Source: JAHFOW01 sp964370795
Lineage (GTDB): Bacteria; Planctomycetota; Brocadiia; Brocadiales; Brocadiaceae
NCBI GenBank assembly: GCA_964370795.1
Contig: CAYJME010000121.1
Span: 1 to 9,696, forward strand
Direction of reading: 5' to 3'
Length of the DNA stretch: 9,696 bases
A program made the translations under genes and the position numbers. The notes beneath the pieces were generated by a model. The model searched no databases and was not told the origin of the DNA. It saw nothing but the letters and a program-made list of their open reading frames with translations. Shown in pieces: positions 1 to 6,369 of this stretch. Numbering within the stretch: position 1 is the first letter of the stretch; every line of letters begins with the position of its first letter.

Positions 1-17
1 AAGAGGGATTTTCCTAG

Positions 18-37
18 TCCCCCTTAATAAAGGGGGA
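18..37. repeat. Perfect 8-bp inverted repeat, probable dispersed repeat fragment
   Basis: The arms TCCCCCTT (18-25) and AAGGGGGA (30-37) pair perfectly around a 4-base AATA loop. A further G run at 41-45 suggests a longer element. No T-tract follows on either strand, so it is not a convincing terminator for psd, which ends about 90 bases away. C-run/G-run elements of this kind recur in many bacterial genomes as intergenic dispersed repeats; that this is one of them is inference from recalled resemblance. Confidence 0.55.
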
Positions 38-106
38 TTCAGGGGGTTGTCAAGCATCTTCACGCATACCACGTGAACTGTTACCTCAGATTAAATAAAA
101 CTAAAA

Positions 107-124
107 AATCTGCGTAATCTGTGG
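107..124. repeat. Imperfect 9-bp tandem repeat downstream of psd
   Basis: AATCTGCGT (107-115) is followed directly by AATCTGTGG (116-124), ending just before the psd stop codon. Positions 1-124 hold no open reading frame I would support; this and the inverted repeat at 18-37 are the only structure seen there. Confidence 0.35.
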
Positions 125-784
125 TTACCTTACGTGGATTTTACCCAATATAGTCTTTCCGGCCGTCACCTTTTCACCCACCTTGACCAGCACCTCAAAG
201 TGAACCGAAGCTGGCACAAAGACTTCTACCCCTGAGCCGAACTTGATCATGCCAAAACGCTGCCCCTGCGCAAGCATATCTCCAACCCTGCAAGCACAGA
301 CAATGCGTTTTGCAATCTTACCGGCGATCTGTTTCACTGCAATTTTTACCGGGCTGCCCACAAGAGATAATCCCATCACATTATTTTCATTGCTGGTAAA
401 ACATTCGTCGTCCCGCGCATCAAGGAACTTACCCTTTGTATGCTTTATAAATTCCACACGCCCATGCACCGGCACACGATTCACATGGACATTGAGAACA
501 GACATAAATATGCTTACCTTTGTTGTATCACATTTTAAATAAACATCTTCAAATACCGGCACTATGTGCGACACCGTCCCGTCAGCCGGGGCGATAATAA
601 GATCTGCACCCTGCGGGGTTTCCCTGTCCGGATCCCGAAAGAAATTCAGCAGAAAGTAGAGGAAGAACAATGGGATGGGAACAACCCAGGGAAATAGCGC
701 CAGGGAAAAAGCAATACCAGCAACACAGGGTATGGCGAAAATAATTAATTCTCTCAATCCATATTTTGCAAGCGGGATACGCAT
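125..784 (-). CDS. psd: Phosphatidylserine decarboxylase proenzyme (short, membrane-anchored form)
   Basis: Converts phosphatidylserine to phosphatidylethanolamine (PE) at the inner membrane, using a pyruvoyl group made by self-cleavage. Seen in the 219-residue product: a hydrophobic N-terminus (about 12-49, probably two helices), then PADGT (66-70), NVHVNRVP (98-105), ENNVMG (133-138) and FGSGVEVFVP (182-191). Cleavage is expected between G183 and S184, which would become the pyruvoyl residue. D68 and H100 fit the Asp and His of the self-cleavage triad. The length suits the compact PSD class, shorter than the roughly 300-residue enterobacterial form. The ATG start has GAGAGG about 8 bases upstream (794-799). 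A psd-fused or adjacent pssA gene is not visible; it may lie beyond the left edge. The gene is divergent from eno. The PE product could feed the methyltransferase at 6370-6981. Confidence 0.93.
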   Translation of the reverse strand: MRIPLAKYGLRELIIFAIPCVAGIAFSLALFPWVVPIPLFFLYFLLNFFRDPDRETPQGADLIIAPADGTVSHIVPVFEDVYLKCDTTKVSIFMSVLNVHVNRVPVHGRVEFIKHTKGKFLDARDDECFTSNENNVMGLSLVGSPVKIAVKQIAGKIAKRIVCACRVGDMLAQGQRFGMIKFGSGVEVFVPASVHFEVLVKVGEKVTAGKTILGKIHVR

Positions 785-883
785 ATTTTTTATCCTCTCA
801 TTTTTAACTTAATTTATAGTATTACCCTGTAAAAACCTCTTTTTTTGTAAGTTTTTGTTTATTAAAAAATCGCCAAATCAGAA

Positions 884-961
884 AAACGAGGGACGAAGGA
901 CGATAGACGGGACACATCCTTCGTCTCTCGTCCTTCGTCTCTCGCCCTTCGTCCCTCGTTT
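884..961. repeat. Array of 14-bp units forming a long imperfect hairpin
   Basis: Three head-to-tail 14-base units of the pattern TCCTTCGTCTCTCG lie at 917-930, 931-944 and 945-958; the first two are identical and the third differs at two positions. Two units in the opposite orientation lie at 887-900 and 901-914. As a result 884-899 is a perfect 16-bp inverted copy of 946-961, and pairing continues imperfectly inward to about 909/936. The array sits alone in an AT-rich gap between the divergent psd and eno. There are no unique spacers, so it is not CRISPR. It may be a mobile palindromic repeat or a structure limiting read-through; the role is unknown. Confidence 0.85.
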
Positions 962-1082
962 GATACTTTGTAAAAAAAACAAAAGATCGTATTGTTATTT
1001 AGTATCTCTTTGGTTGCGGCTACGCTGCGCTAGGAAGTATACCAGAAAAGTCCTGTTTTTCCATAAAATATTAAATATCTGT

Positions 1083-1111
1083 TTGACATCATTTCAAAAA
1101 TTTGTTATAGA
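1083..1111 (+). promoter_or_regulatory. Sigma70-type promoter for the eno operon
   Basis: A perfect -35 TTGACA (1083-1088) is followed by a 17-base spacer and a -10 TATAGA (1106-1111, 4 of 6 consensus). Transcription would begin near 1118, leaving about 60 bases of leader before the enolase start. The rest of the 785-1178 gap holds only the 14-bp repeat hairpin, a short GC-rich patch near 1014-1033 and AT-rich sequence; no gene is seen. Confidence 0.6.
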
Positions 1112-1166
1112 AAATATGGTTTTTTTATCTTTTCATAACTTACCATCTATCAAATGCATACAAGAA

Positions 1167-1172
1167 AAGGAG
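1167..1172 (+). promoter_or_regulatory. Ribosome binding site that sets the TTG start of eno
   Basis: AAGGAG lies 6 bases before a TTG codon at 1179. No ATG exists at the expected enolase N-terminus; the upstream ATGs in the same frame would add more than 20 residues of non-enolase sequence. Confidence 0.8.
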
Positions 1173-1178
1173 CTGCCA

Positions 1179-2465
1179 TTGACTACCATAAGTTGCGTTA
1201 AAGCCAGAGAGATACTGGATTCCAGGGGAAATCCTACGATAGAAGTGGACGTCATTCTGAAAAATGGGTCGTTGGGTCGCGCTGCCGTGCCATCCGGCGC
1301 ATCCACAGGAAAACGCGAAGCGCTTGAAATGCGGGATGGCGACAAACCAAACCGCTATATGGGAAAAGGCGTTCAAACAGCCGTGAAAAATGTAAATGAA
1401 ATCATTGCACACAAACTTGAGGGAATGGACGCCACGAAACAAGTCGAGATCGATAATTTTCTGATACAACTCGACGGCACAAAAAACAAGGAAAAGCTGG
1501 GAGCTAATGCCATCCTCGGAGTCTCCCTTGCCATGGCAAGGGCAGCAGCAGATGCACTGGGCATTCCACTTTACCGATACATTGGCGGCACAAATGCCAA
1601 AATATTGCCCGTCCCTATGATGAACATCTTAAATGGCGGCAAACACGCCGATAACAATGTGGACATCCAGGAATTCATGATCATGCCCATCGGCGCTGCC
1701 AGCTTTGCCGAGGCGCTCCGTATGGGCGCTGAGGTCTTTCACAATCTCCGCTCTGTGCTGAAATCCAGGAAGTATAATACCAATGTCGGCGATGAAGGCG
1801 GTTTTGCTCCAAATCTGAAAACAAATGAAGAGGCATTCGACCTGATCCTGGATGCAATAAAAAAAGCTGGCTATACGGCAGGCAAGGACATATACCTTGC
1901 ACTGGACCCCGCCGCCAGTGAATTTTACAAGGATGGTAAATATATCTTACGCGCCGAAGGCGGCGCTCAGAAGAGCAGCGATGAAATGATTGACCTTTAT
2001 TCAAAATTTCTCAGTAAATATCCTGTCTGCAGCATAGAAGACGGCCTTTCAGAAGAAGACTGGGATGGCTGGAAAAAACTTACAAAAAAAATGGGAAACG
2101 ACGTCCAGCTTGTTGGGGATGATATCTTTGTAACAAATACGGAAATCCTCTCAAAAGGAATCGAACAGGGTATTGGCAATTCTATCCTGATCAAGGTCAA
2201 CCAAATCGGCACACTTACCGAGACCCTCAACGCCATCGAAATGGCAAAAACACATGGGTATACCACGGTTATTTCACATCGTTCCGGGGAAACAGAGGAC
2301 ACCACGATTGCTGATATTGCCGTAGCCACAAATGCAGGTCAGATTAAAACAGGTTCTCTTTGCAGAACCGACCGAATTTGCAAGTACAATCAATTACTGC
2401 GTATCGAAGAAGACCTGAAAAACAACGCACTGTATGGAGGAAAATTATGCACCATGAAAAAATGA
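1179..2465 (+). CDS. eno: Enolase (phosphopyruvate hydratase)
   Basis: Interconverts 2-phosphoglycerate and phosphoenolpyruvate in glycolysis/gluconeogenesis, in the cytoplasm, with two Mg ions. The 428-residue product has the whole family pattern: AREILDSRGNPT (9-20), the SGASTG loop (39-44), VPMMNILNGGKHADN (145-159), GDEGGFAP (204-211, E206 acid/base), Mg ligands D243 (ALDP), E287 (SIEDG) and D314 (GDD), catalytic K339 within ILIKVNQIGT (336-345), and SHRSGETEDT (367-376). The start is TTG, chosen because it follows an AAGGAG site by 6 bases and gives the standard N-terminus and length; the open frame runs upstream to 855 without enolase similarity. The last residues (after ALYGGK) differ from the usual ending and overlap the next gene's start by 19 bases. 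It is first in the eno-ftsB-proA unit. Confidence 0.97.
   Translation: MTTISCVKAREILDSRGNPTIEVDVILKNGSLGRAAVPSGASTGKREALEMRDGDKPNRYMGKGVQTAVKNVNEIIAHKLEGMDATKQVEIDNFLIQLDGTKNKEKLGANAILGVSLAMARAAADALGIPLYRYIGGTNAKILPVPMMNILNGGKHADNNVDIQEFMIMPIGAASFAEALRMGAEVFHNLRSVLKSRKYNTNVGDEGGFAPNLKTNEEAFDLILDAIKKAGYTAGKDIYLALDPAASEFYKDGKYILRAEGGAQKSSDEMIDLYSKFLSKYPVCSIEDGLSEEDWDGWKKLTKKMGNDVQLVGDDIFVTNTEILSKGIEQGIGNSILIKVNQIGTLTETLNAIEMAKTHGYTTVISHRSGETEDTTIADIAVATNAGQIKTGSLCRTDRICKYNQLLRIEEDLKNNALYGGKLCTMKK
2436..2440 (+). promoter_or_regulatory. Ribosome binding site inside eno for the ftsB/divIC-like gene
   Basis: GGAGG lies 6 bases upstream of the ATG at 2447, inside the eno coding sequence. It favours 2447 over a second in-frame ATG at 2462 that makes an ATGA overlap with the eno stop. 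Confidence 0.7.
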
Positions 2466-3202
2466 CCACACACGAGGATGACAATTCCCACGTTCTTTCG
2501 CATGATAAACCAGGCGACCCTTCTCCTCCGGTAAAGATTGAACAAGAGGCGGTTACGGAATCTCCGGATGAAAGCAGGAATATATCGCCTGCCACTCCTC
2601 TTTTATTACAAGGGATAGAAGCACAAAGCAATAAGCCAGGAGAACCGGCAGCAGGGCCTCATTTTTTTGAGGTATGCGCCGAAGCATCGAAAAATGGAAT
2701 TCTGCACATTGACCAAACCGATAACGATACCACAAACAGCACCATGCGTAAAAAAAGGTATTTGGGCAAATTTATATTACTGGTTTGCATAACATCGTGC
2801 GTGGCGATTCTCTTTTCATCGTTAATTAACAAATCCCGGCAGGACAGGTTTCTCATGATGAAAACAAAAAATGCGCTCGAAAAACAATTCGAACAACTAC
2901 AATCAGAAAACCTTATCCTTGAGAAGGAATACACCGGATTAAAACAAGACCCCATCCGTATCGAAAAAGAGGCCAGGGACAATTTCGATTTTATTGCGCC
3001 TGGTGAAATTTTATATCCCCGATACAACTTTAACATGATAAGTATTGCAAAAAAAGAGGCACGCGAAGAGGCGCCACAGAATCAATGGAAGGCATTTTTC
3101 ATTGACGGACCTTTTCCCTGGCAGCTTCCGGCATTAATTATTTTATTTTCCATGTCCTATTACCTGATTTCGTTTCACTATGAATATAGAAAACTACATT
3201 AG
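2447..3202 (+). CDS. FtsB/DivIC-like septum formation initiator protein, extended at both ends
   Basis: Likely a bitopic-type divisome scaffold protein related to FtsB/DivIC, which in other bacteria bridges FtsL and FtsQ and activates septal wall synthesis. Seen in 251 residues: a polar, Pro/Glu/Asp-rich N-terminus (1-100), basic RKKR (101-104), a transmembrane helix (about 106-127), a heptad-like coiled coil (about 133-165), then the family signature DPIRIEKEARDNF (168-180) with PGEILYPR (185-192). Unlike the usual 90-130-residue proteins, it has a cytoplasmic extension of about 100 residues and a second hydrophobic segment near the C-terminus (about 224-243), which would return the tail to the cytoplasm. 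Placement after eno matches the common eno-ftsB pairing in bacteria. It overlaps eno by 19 bases and proA by 23, suggesting coupled translation. The family call is good; a division role is inferred. Confidence 0.8.
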   Translation: MHHEKMTTHEDDNSHVLSHDKPGDPSPPVKIEQEAVTESPDESRNISPATPLLLQGIEAQSNKPGEPAAGPHFFEVCAEASKNGILHIDQTDNDTTNSTMRKKRYLGKFILLVCITSCVAILFSSLINKSRQDRFLMMKTKNALEKQFEQLQSENLILEKEYTGLKQDPIRIEKEARDNFDFIAPGEILYPRYNFNMISIAKKEAREEAPQNQWKAFFIDGPFPWQLPALIILFSMSYYLISFHYEYRKLH

Positions 3203-4436
3203 TCAATTAGTCATAAGCGCAAAAGCAGCATCACGGGTTATTGCGTCAGCCAACACAACGTTAAAAAATACTGCGCTGAGCTCCATTGCAGATGATATTC
3301 TCTCTGCCACTGCTATGCTTAAAGCAGAAAACGAAAAGGACATTGCGGCGGCTCAAAAGGCAGGACTTTCGGATGCCATCATAGACCGTTTGCGTCTTAC
3401 CGACAGCCGTATTAAGGGTATGGCAGACGGTGTCAGACAAATCGTGAACCTCCCGGACCCTGTTGGGCAACTGCTCTGGGGAACTGTCCGGCCAAACGGT
3501 CTACAAATTCAAAAGGTGCGCGTGCCGATTGGCGTCGTTGTTATCATTTACGAATCACGTCCAAACGTAACCGCAGATGCGGCGGCGCTGTGCCTGAAGG
3601 CAGGAAACGCCGTCATCCTGCGCGGCGGCAAGGAATCGATTCACTCCAATATTGCCATTTACAAAATCCTCGCTTCAGCCCTTGAAAGGGCTGGATTAGA
3701 TAAACACTGCATCCGGCTTGTGGAAGTTGTTGATCGTGAGGCTATTGATTATTTACTGAAGGCAGACCAATATGTAGACGTTGTCATTCCCCGGGGTGGC
3801 GAGTCATTGATTCGCGCTGTTGTCGAAAAATCCACGATACCGGTTATTAAGCACTATAAAGGTGTGTGTCATACCTACGTGGATGAATTTGCCAATCTCA
3901 GGATAGCAGAAGATATTTGTTTTAATGCCAAGGTACAACGTCCCGCCACCTGTAACGCCATGGAAACCATGCTGGTACACGAAAAGATCGCCGCAAGTTT
4001 TTTGCCTGCTATTGCCAAAAGATTACAAAACGCTCAGGTAGAAATCCGTGGCTGCTATAAGACATGCAATATTTTGCCCAATACAAAATATGCCACCGAG
4101 GACGATTTTTATCATGAATACCTTGACCTGATTTTAAATGTAAAGGTAGTCGGTTCCCTTGACGATGCGATTGCCCATATAACGAAATACGGTTCAAGTC
4201 ACTCTGACGCCATCGTCACCGATAACATCAATCATGCCCTGAGATTCACGAAAGAGGTAGACGCAGCGGCCGTATACGTAAACGCATCCACCCGATTCAC
4301 CGACGGCTACGAATTTGGCATGGGAGCTGAAATTGGCATCAGCACCGATAAACTCCATGCCCGCGGCCCTATGGGACTTGAAGAACTTACGTCTTATAAA
4401 TTTGTGGTGTTTGGAAACGGACAGTTAAGAAAATAA
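3180..4436 (+). CDS. proA: Glutamate-5-semialdehyde dehydrogenase (gamma-glutamyl phosphate reductase)
   Basis: Second step of proline synthesis: NADPH-dependent reduction of gamma-glutamyl phosphate to glutamate-5-semialdehyde, in the cytoplasm. The 418-residue product matches family length. Visible: IYESRPNVTADAAALCLKAG (123-142), the LRGGKE loop (147-152), VVIPRGGESL (201-210), the catalytic cysteine C258 within QRPATCNAMET (253-263), and the C-terminal block TRFTDGYEFGMGAEIGIST (371-389) with HARGPMGLEELTSYK (393-407). The ATG start lies inside the end of the preceding gene with no clear Shine-Dalgarno upstream, so translational coupling is likely. The usual partner kinase gene proB is not in the window. 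No convincing terminator is seen in the 57 bases before the convergent gene. Confidence 0.97.
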   Translation: MNIENYISQLVISAKAASRVIASANTTLKNTALSSIADDILSATAMLKAENEKDIAAAQKAGLSDAIIDRLRLTDSRIKGMADGVRQIVNLPDPVGQLLWGTVRPNGLQIQKVRVPIGVVVIIYESRPNVTADAAALCLKAGNAVILRGGKESIHSNIAIYKILASALERAGLDKHCIRLVEVVDREAIDYLLKADQYVDVVIPRGGESLIRAVVEKSTIPVIKHYKGVCHTYVDEFANLRIAEDICFNAKVQRPATCNAMETMLVHEKIAASFLPAIAKRLQNAQVEIRGCYKTCNILPNTKYATEDDFYHEYLDLILNVKVVGSLDDAIAHITKYGSSHSDAIVTDNINHALRFTKEVDAAAVYVNASTRFTDGYEFGMGAEIGISTDKLHARGPMGLEELTSYKFVVFGNGQLRK

Positions 4437-4493
4437 CATGGGTGCCAAACCTGTAGGAATGCCTTCAGATGGCACATCTTCATGACATTCAGG

Positions 4494-5228
4494 TTAAGAT
4501 GTGATCTCAAAAAAGAAGCCGAATCCATTCTTCGACCGGATGGTAATTTCACCGGTACAATAGAAATACCTGCCTGGCGGTAGATTGAGCTTCCGCAGCC
4601 CTACATTGTCTGCAACCTTGGAGAATGTATCTTCCTCGGTATTCAGGACATATTTTTGGGAAGGATAAAAGGTAATGCTTCCTACAGAACCCTTTGCATC
4701 AAGACGGTAAAGGGTTTTACCTACCACGAGGGGATTATCCGTCTGAAAATCTATGATTCTGATATTTTTACCATTGATAACCGTAGGATTGCCCTTTATA
4801 TAAAAACGTCTTTCCTTACTGCCACTCTCGGTGTAGTATTCCCCACGATTAATTTCTATATACTCACCCTCTCCCACAATGAAGAGACCACCTTTCGGCG
4901 GTATCTTCCATACGGTAATGTCTTCCACCGAAAGGTCTGTGCTTTCATCAAGCGATAAGGGAATGTACACAGGCACATAACCATCTCTTAAAAAGGAAAG
5001 TTTAATGTTTCCGGGAGAATAGCCAACGGAGAAAACACCCTTTGTATCGGATGTCGCATTCGTTTTTGACCCATTGGAAGCAACGGTTATGGTAGCGGAT
5101 GGAATGGGGTTTCCAAAGCCATCAATAACCCTTCCTTTGATTGTGCCCGTATCAAAGGCACGAACACTCGTTGAAACGCCTGCTATACACATTGCCGCGA
5201 TTACAAATACAGATAATTTTCTTACCAT
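4494..5228 (-). CDS. Secreted protein with carboxypeptidase regulatory-like domain
   Basis: Function unknown. The 244-residue product starts with a Sec signal peptide (basic MVRK, hydrophobic 5-19, likely cut after SVRA at 24); the cysteine at 14 does not sit in a lipobox. Residues about 28-90 fit a carboxypeptidase regulatory-like/Cna-B-type beta sandwich (GTIKGRVIDGFGNPIPSATI, then DTKGVFSV, then GYVPVYIPL). Residues about 112-244 are beta-rich with many glycines and aromatics and match nothing I recognise. I chose the ATG at 5228 because AAGGA lies about 10 bases upstream; an ATG three codons earlier has GGA almost touching it, and the longer open frame to 5333 would bury the signal peptide. 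The gene converges on proA. An adhesive, carbohydrate-binding or envelope structural role is possible, but nothing here decides it. Confidence 0.75.
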   Translation of the reverse strand: MVRKLSVFVIAAMCIAGVSTSVRAFDTGTIKGRVIDGFGNPIPSATITVASNGSKTNATSDTKGVFSVGYSPGNIKLSFLRDGYVPVYIPLSLDESTDLSVEDITVWKIPPKGGLFIVGEGEYIEINRGEYYTESGSKERRFYIKGNPTVINGKNIRIIDFQTDNPLVVGKTLYRLDAKGSVGSITFYPSQKYVLNTEEDTFSKVADNVGLRKLNLPPGRYFYCTGEITIRSKNGFGFFFEITS

Positions 5229-5372
5229 GCTTTGCATATCCTTTTTATTAAATGTTAATTGCAAGACACACACATTTGAACCTATGAATTGATGTCCTAA
5301 GATGTTGCCATTATAAAAAAATCTTGAACCCATATAAGTTTGGCATTAATAATTTGTACTTTTAACACATGG

Positions 5373-5388
5373 TTGACACAATTGTCAA
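5373..5388. promoter_or_regulatory. Palindrome in the divergent intergenic region, possible operator
   Basis: TTGACA (5373-5378) and its exact reverse complement TGTCAA (5383-5388) flank CAAT. Each arm is also a perfect -35 hexamer, one for each strand. The leftward arm has only a weak -10 (TTAAAA, 17 bases on). The region 5229-5528 is AT-rich with no gene; it holds this palindrome and two rightward promoters. Confidence 0.45.
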
Positions 5389-5400
5389 TTACTTTAAAAT
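5373..5400 (+). promoter_or_regulatory. Upstream sigma70-type promoter for the gene at 5529
   Basis: -35 TTGACA (5373-5378), 16-base spacer, -10 TAAAAT (5395-5400, 5 of 6 consensus). Its -35 is the left arm of the palindrome at 5373-5388, so a protein bound there would be expected to block it. Leader to the start codon would be about 120 bases. Confidence 0.45.
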
Positions 5401-5421
5401 ATTAATCAAAAATTTATTTAA

Positions 5422-5450
5422 TTGACAAACAAAATGAAAATTTATATATT
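5422..5450 (+). promoter_or_regulatory. Proximal sigma70-type promoter for the gene at 5529
   Basis: -35 TTGACA (5422-5427, perfect), 17-base spacer, -10 TATATT (5445-5450, 5 of 6). This is the best promoter match in the window. Transcription would start near 5457, leaving about 70 bases of leader. Confidence 0.65.
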
Positions 5451-5528
5451 TAATGACCTGTAATTTTATACTATATTTGTAGGTTTATCCAGATGCAATT
5501 CAGTATTTAGCAAGAGAGAAAGAGAATT

Positions 5529-6260
5529 ATGATGAAAAAAAAATGGTATTCGGTTTTATCATATTTGGGCGTGTTGAGTGTATGTTTTTTCCTCAATAAC
5601 AATACACATGCAAGCGAAAGTTTAGATGATGGTGTACTTGGACTTACCAAAGTAGAGTTACGTGAAAAACTTGGCAAACCTGATTTTTTATACACTGAAG
5701 AAGAGCCTGTTAGGCGATATGTCATAACAAAGCTCGAGGATGAAAGTGCGCTCAGGGCAACCTTTTTGTATGACGTCATCATTCATGACCTTTATCATAT
5801 CAAGAAAAATGATAAGAATTTTGAATACCGTTTTTATTACGGCGAGGATCCTTCCGAAGGGAAAAAAACTCTCAGGGTAAGAGAATATTCTGTGAAATTT
5901 TCAGATGGCCCTCTTGCTTTGGGGAGAATAGCCGATTTCATATCAGAATTTAAACAGGCTTATTCATCACCGAAGGTTTTTCAGGAACGATTATTGAATT
6001 ACAACAACATCAGATTGATATTTGTAACAAACAAAGTCAATGATTTTTCCAGGCGTATGGGGGCATTGTTCACTGACCCGGATAAGGACATCAAGGATTG
6101 GTCTTTGTCTTACCATGTTATACTTTGCGATGGCGAACCTGAAAATGTTTCCACCAATAGTATGGTAAAGGAAATCAAGGTATTGGTCGATGGTGAGTAC
6201 CGTATTGGAAAATCAGCAAAGGCGTTTGGTACGAAGTTGGTTAAGAATCCGCTACAATAA
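5529..6260 (+). CDS. Secreted protein of unknown function
   Basis: I do not recognise the family. The 243-residue product has a Sec signal peptide (basic MMKKK, hydrophobic about 7-22, probable cut after NTHA at 28), so the mature protein is periplasmic or exported. The first mature segment, GLTKVELREKLGKPDFLY (38-55), recalls the 'G-(L/M)-T-x-x-E-(L/V)-x-x-x-L-G-x-P-D' element of BamE/SmpA-like small envelope proteins, but the rest does not fit that fold. The remainder is rich in charged and aromatic residues with alternating beta-like stretches (98-104, 117-124, 161-167, 193-199) and no catalytic motif. The start ATG-ATG follows the purine-rich AGAGAAAGAGA; either ATG is possible. Two tandem promoters upstream and a strong terminator downstream make it a single-gene transcript. 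Confidence 0.8.
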   Translation: MMKKKWYSVLSYLGVLSVCFFLNNNTHASESLDDGVLGLTKVELREKLGKPDFLYTEEEPVRRYVITKLEDESALRATFLYDVIIHDLYHIKKNDKNFEYRFYYGEDPSEGKKTLRVREYSVKFSDGPLALGRIADFISEFKQAYSSPKVFQERLLNYNNIRLIFVTNKVNDFSRRMGALFTDPDKDIKDWSLSYHVILCDGEPENVSTNSMVKEIKVLVDGEYRIGKSAKAFGTKLVKNPLQ

Positions 6261-6287
6261 CAAATTATTAATTTTTGTAGCCTTTAA

Positions 6288-6324
6288 AAGGCAGTAATGA
6301 CGAAAATCATTACTGCCTTTTTTT
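6288..6324 (+). terminator. Rho-independent terminator
   Basis: A perfect 13-bp stem, AAGGCAGTAATGA (6288-6300) with TCATTACTGCCTT (6307-6319), closes a 6-base loop CGAAAA and runs into seven T residues (6318-6324). It ends the transcript of the gene at 5529. The flanking AAAA on the left gives a short T-run on the other strand, so it may also stop the leftward operon ending at 6370. Confidence 0.92.
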
Positions 6325-6369
6325 ATTCAAATATTTTTTTCAAAAAAAACGAATTATCCGGGATGTTTT

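Noticed and set aside
243..542. Rightward open frame of 99 codons
   Set aside because: It is antisense to well-conserved psd sequence and lacks a recognisable protein pattern.
917..958. Tandem 14-bp units as a CRISPR array
   Set aside because: The units abut with no unique spacers and no cas genes are nearby.
855..1178. Upstream extension of the enolase frame as extra coding sequence
   Set aside because: It includes the 14-bp repeat hairpin and the promoter, shows no enolase similarity, and a good ribosome binding site points to TTG at 1179.
1133..2329. Several leftward open frames opposite eno
   Set aside because: They are shadows of a highly conserved enolase frame with implausible composition.
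4442..4495. Inverted repeats between proA and the convergent gene as a terminator
   Set aside because: Several short competing pairings (GTGCCA/TGGCAC, AACCTG/CAGGTT, AGATG/CATCT) exist, but none has a T-tract.
4656..4958. Rightward open frame opposite the secreted beta-sandwich gene
   Set aside because: It is antisense to a gene with a signal peptide and a recognisable domain, and has no protein pattern of its own.
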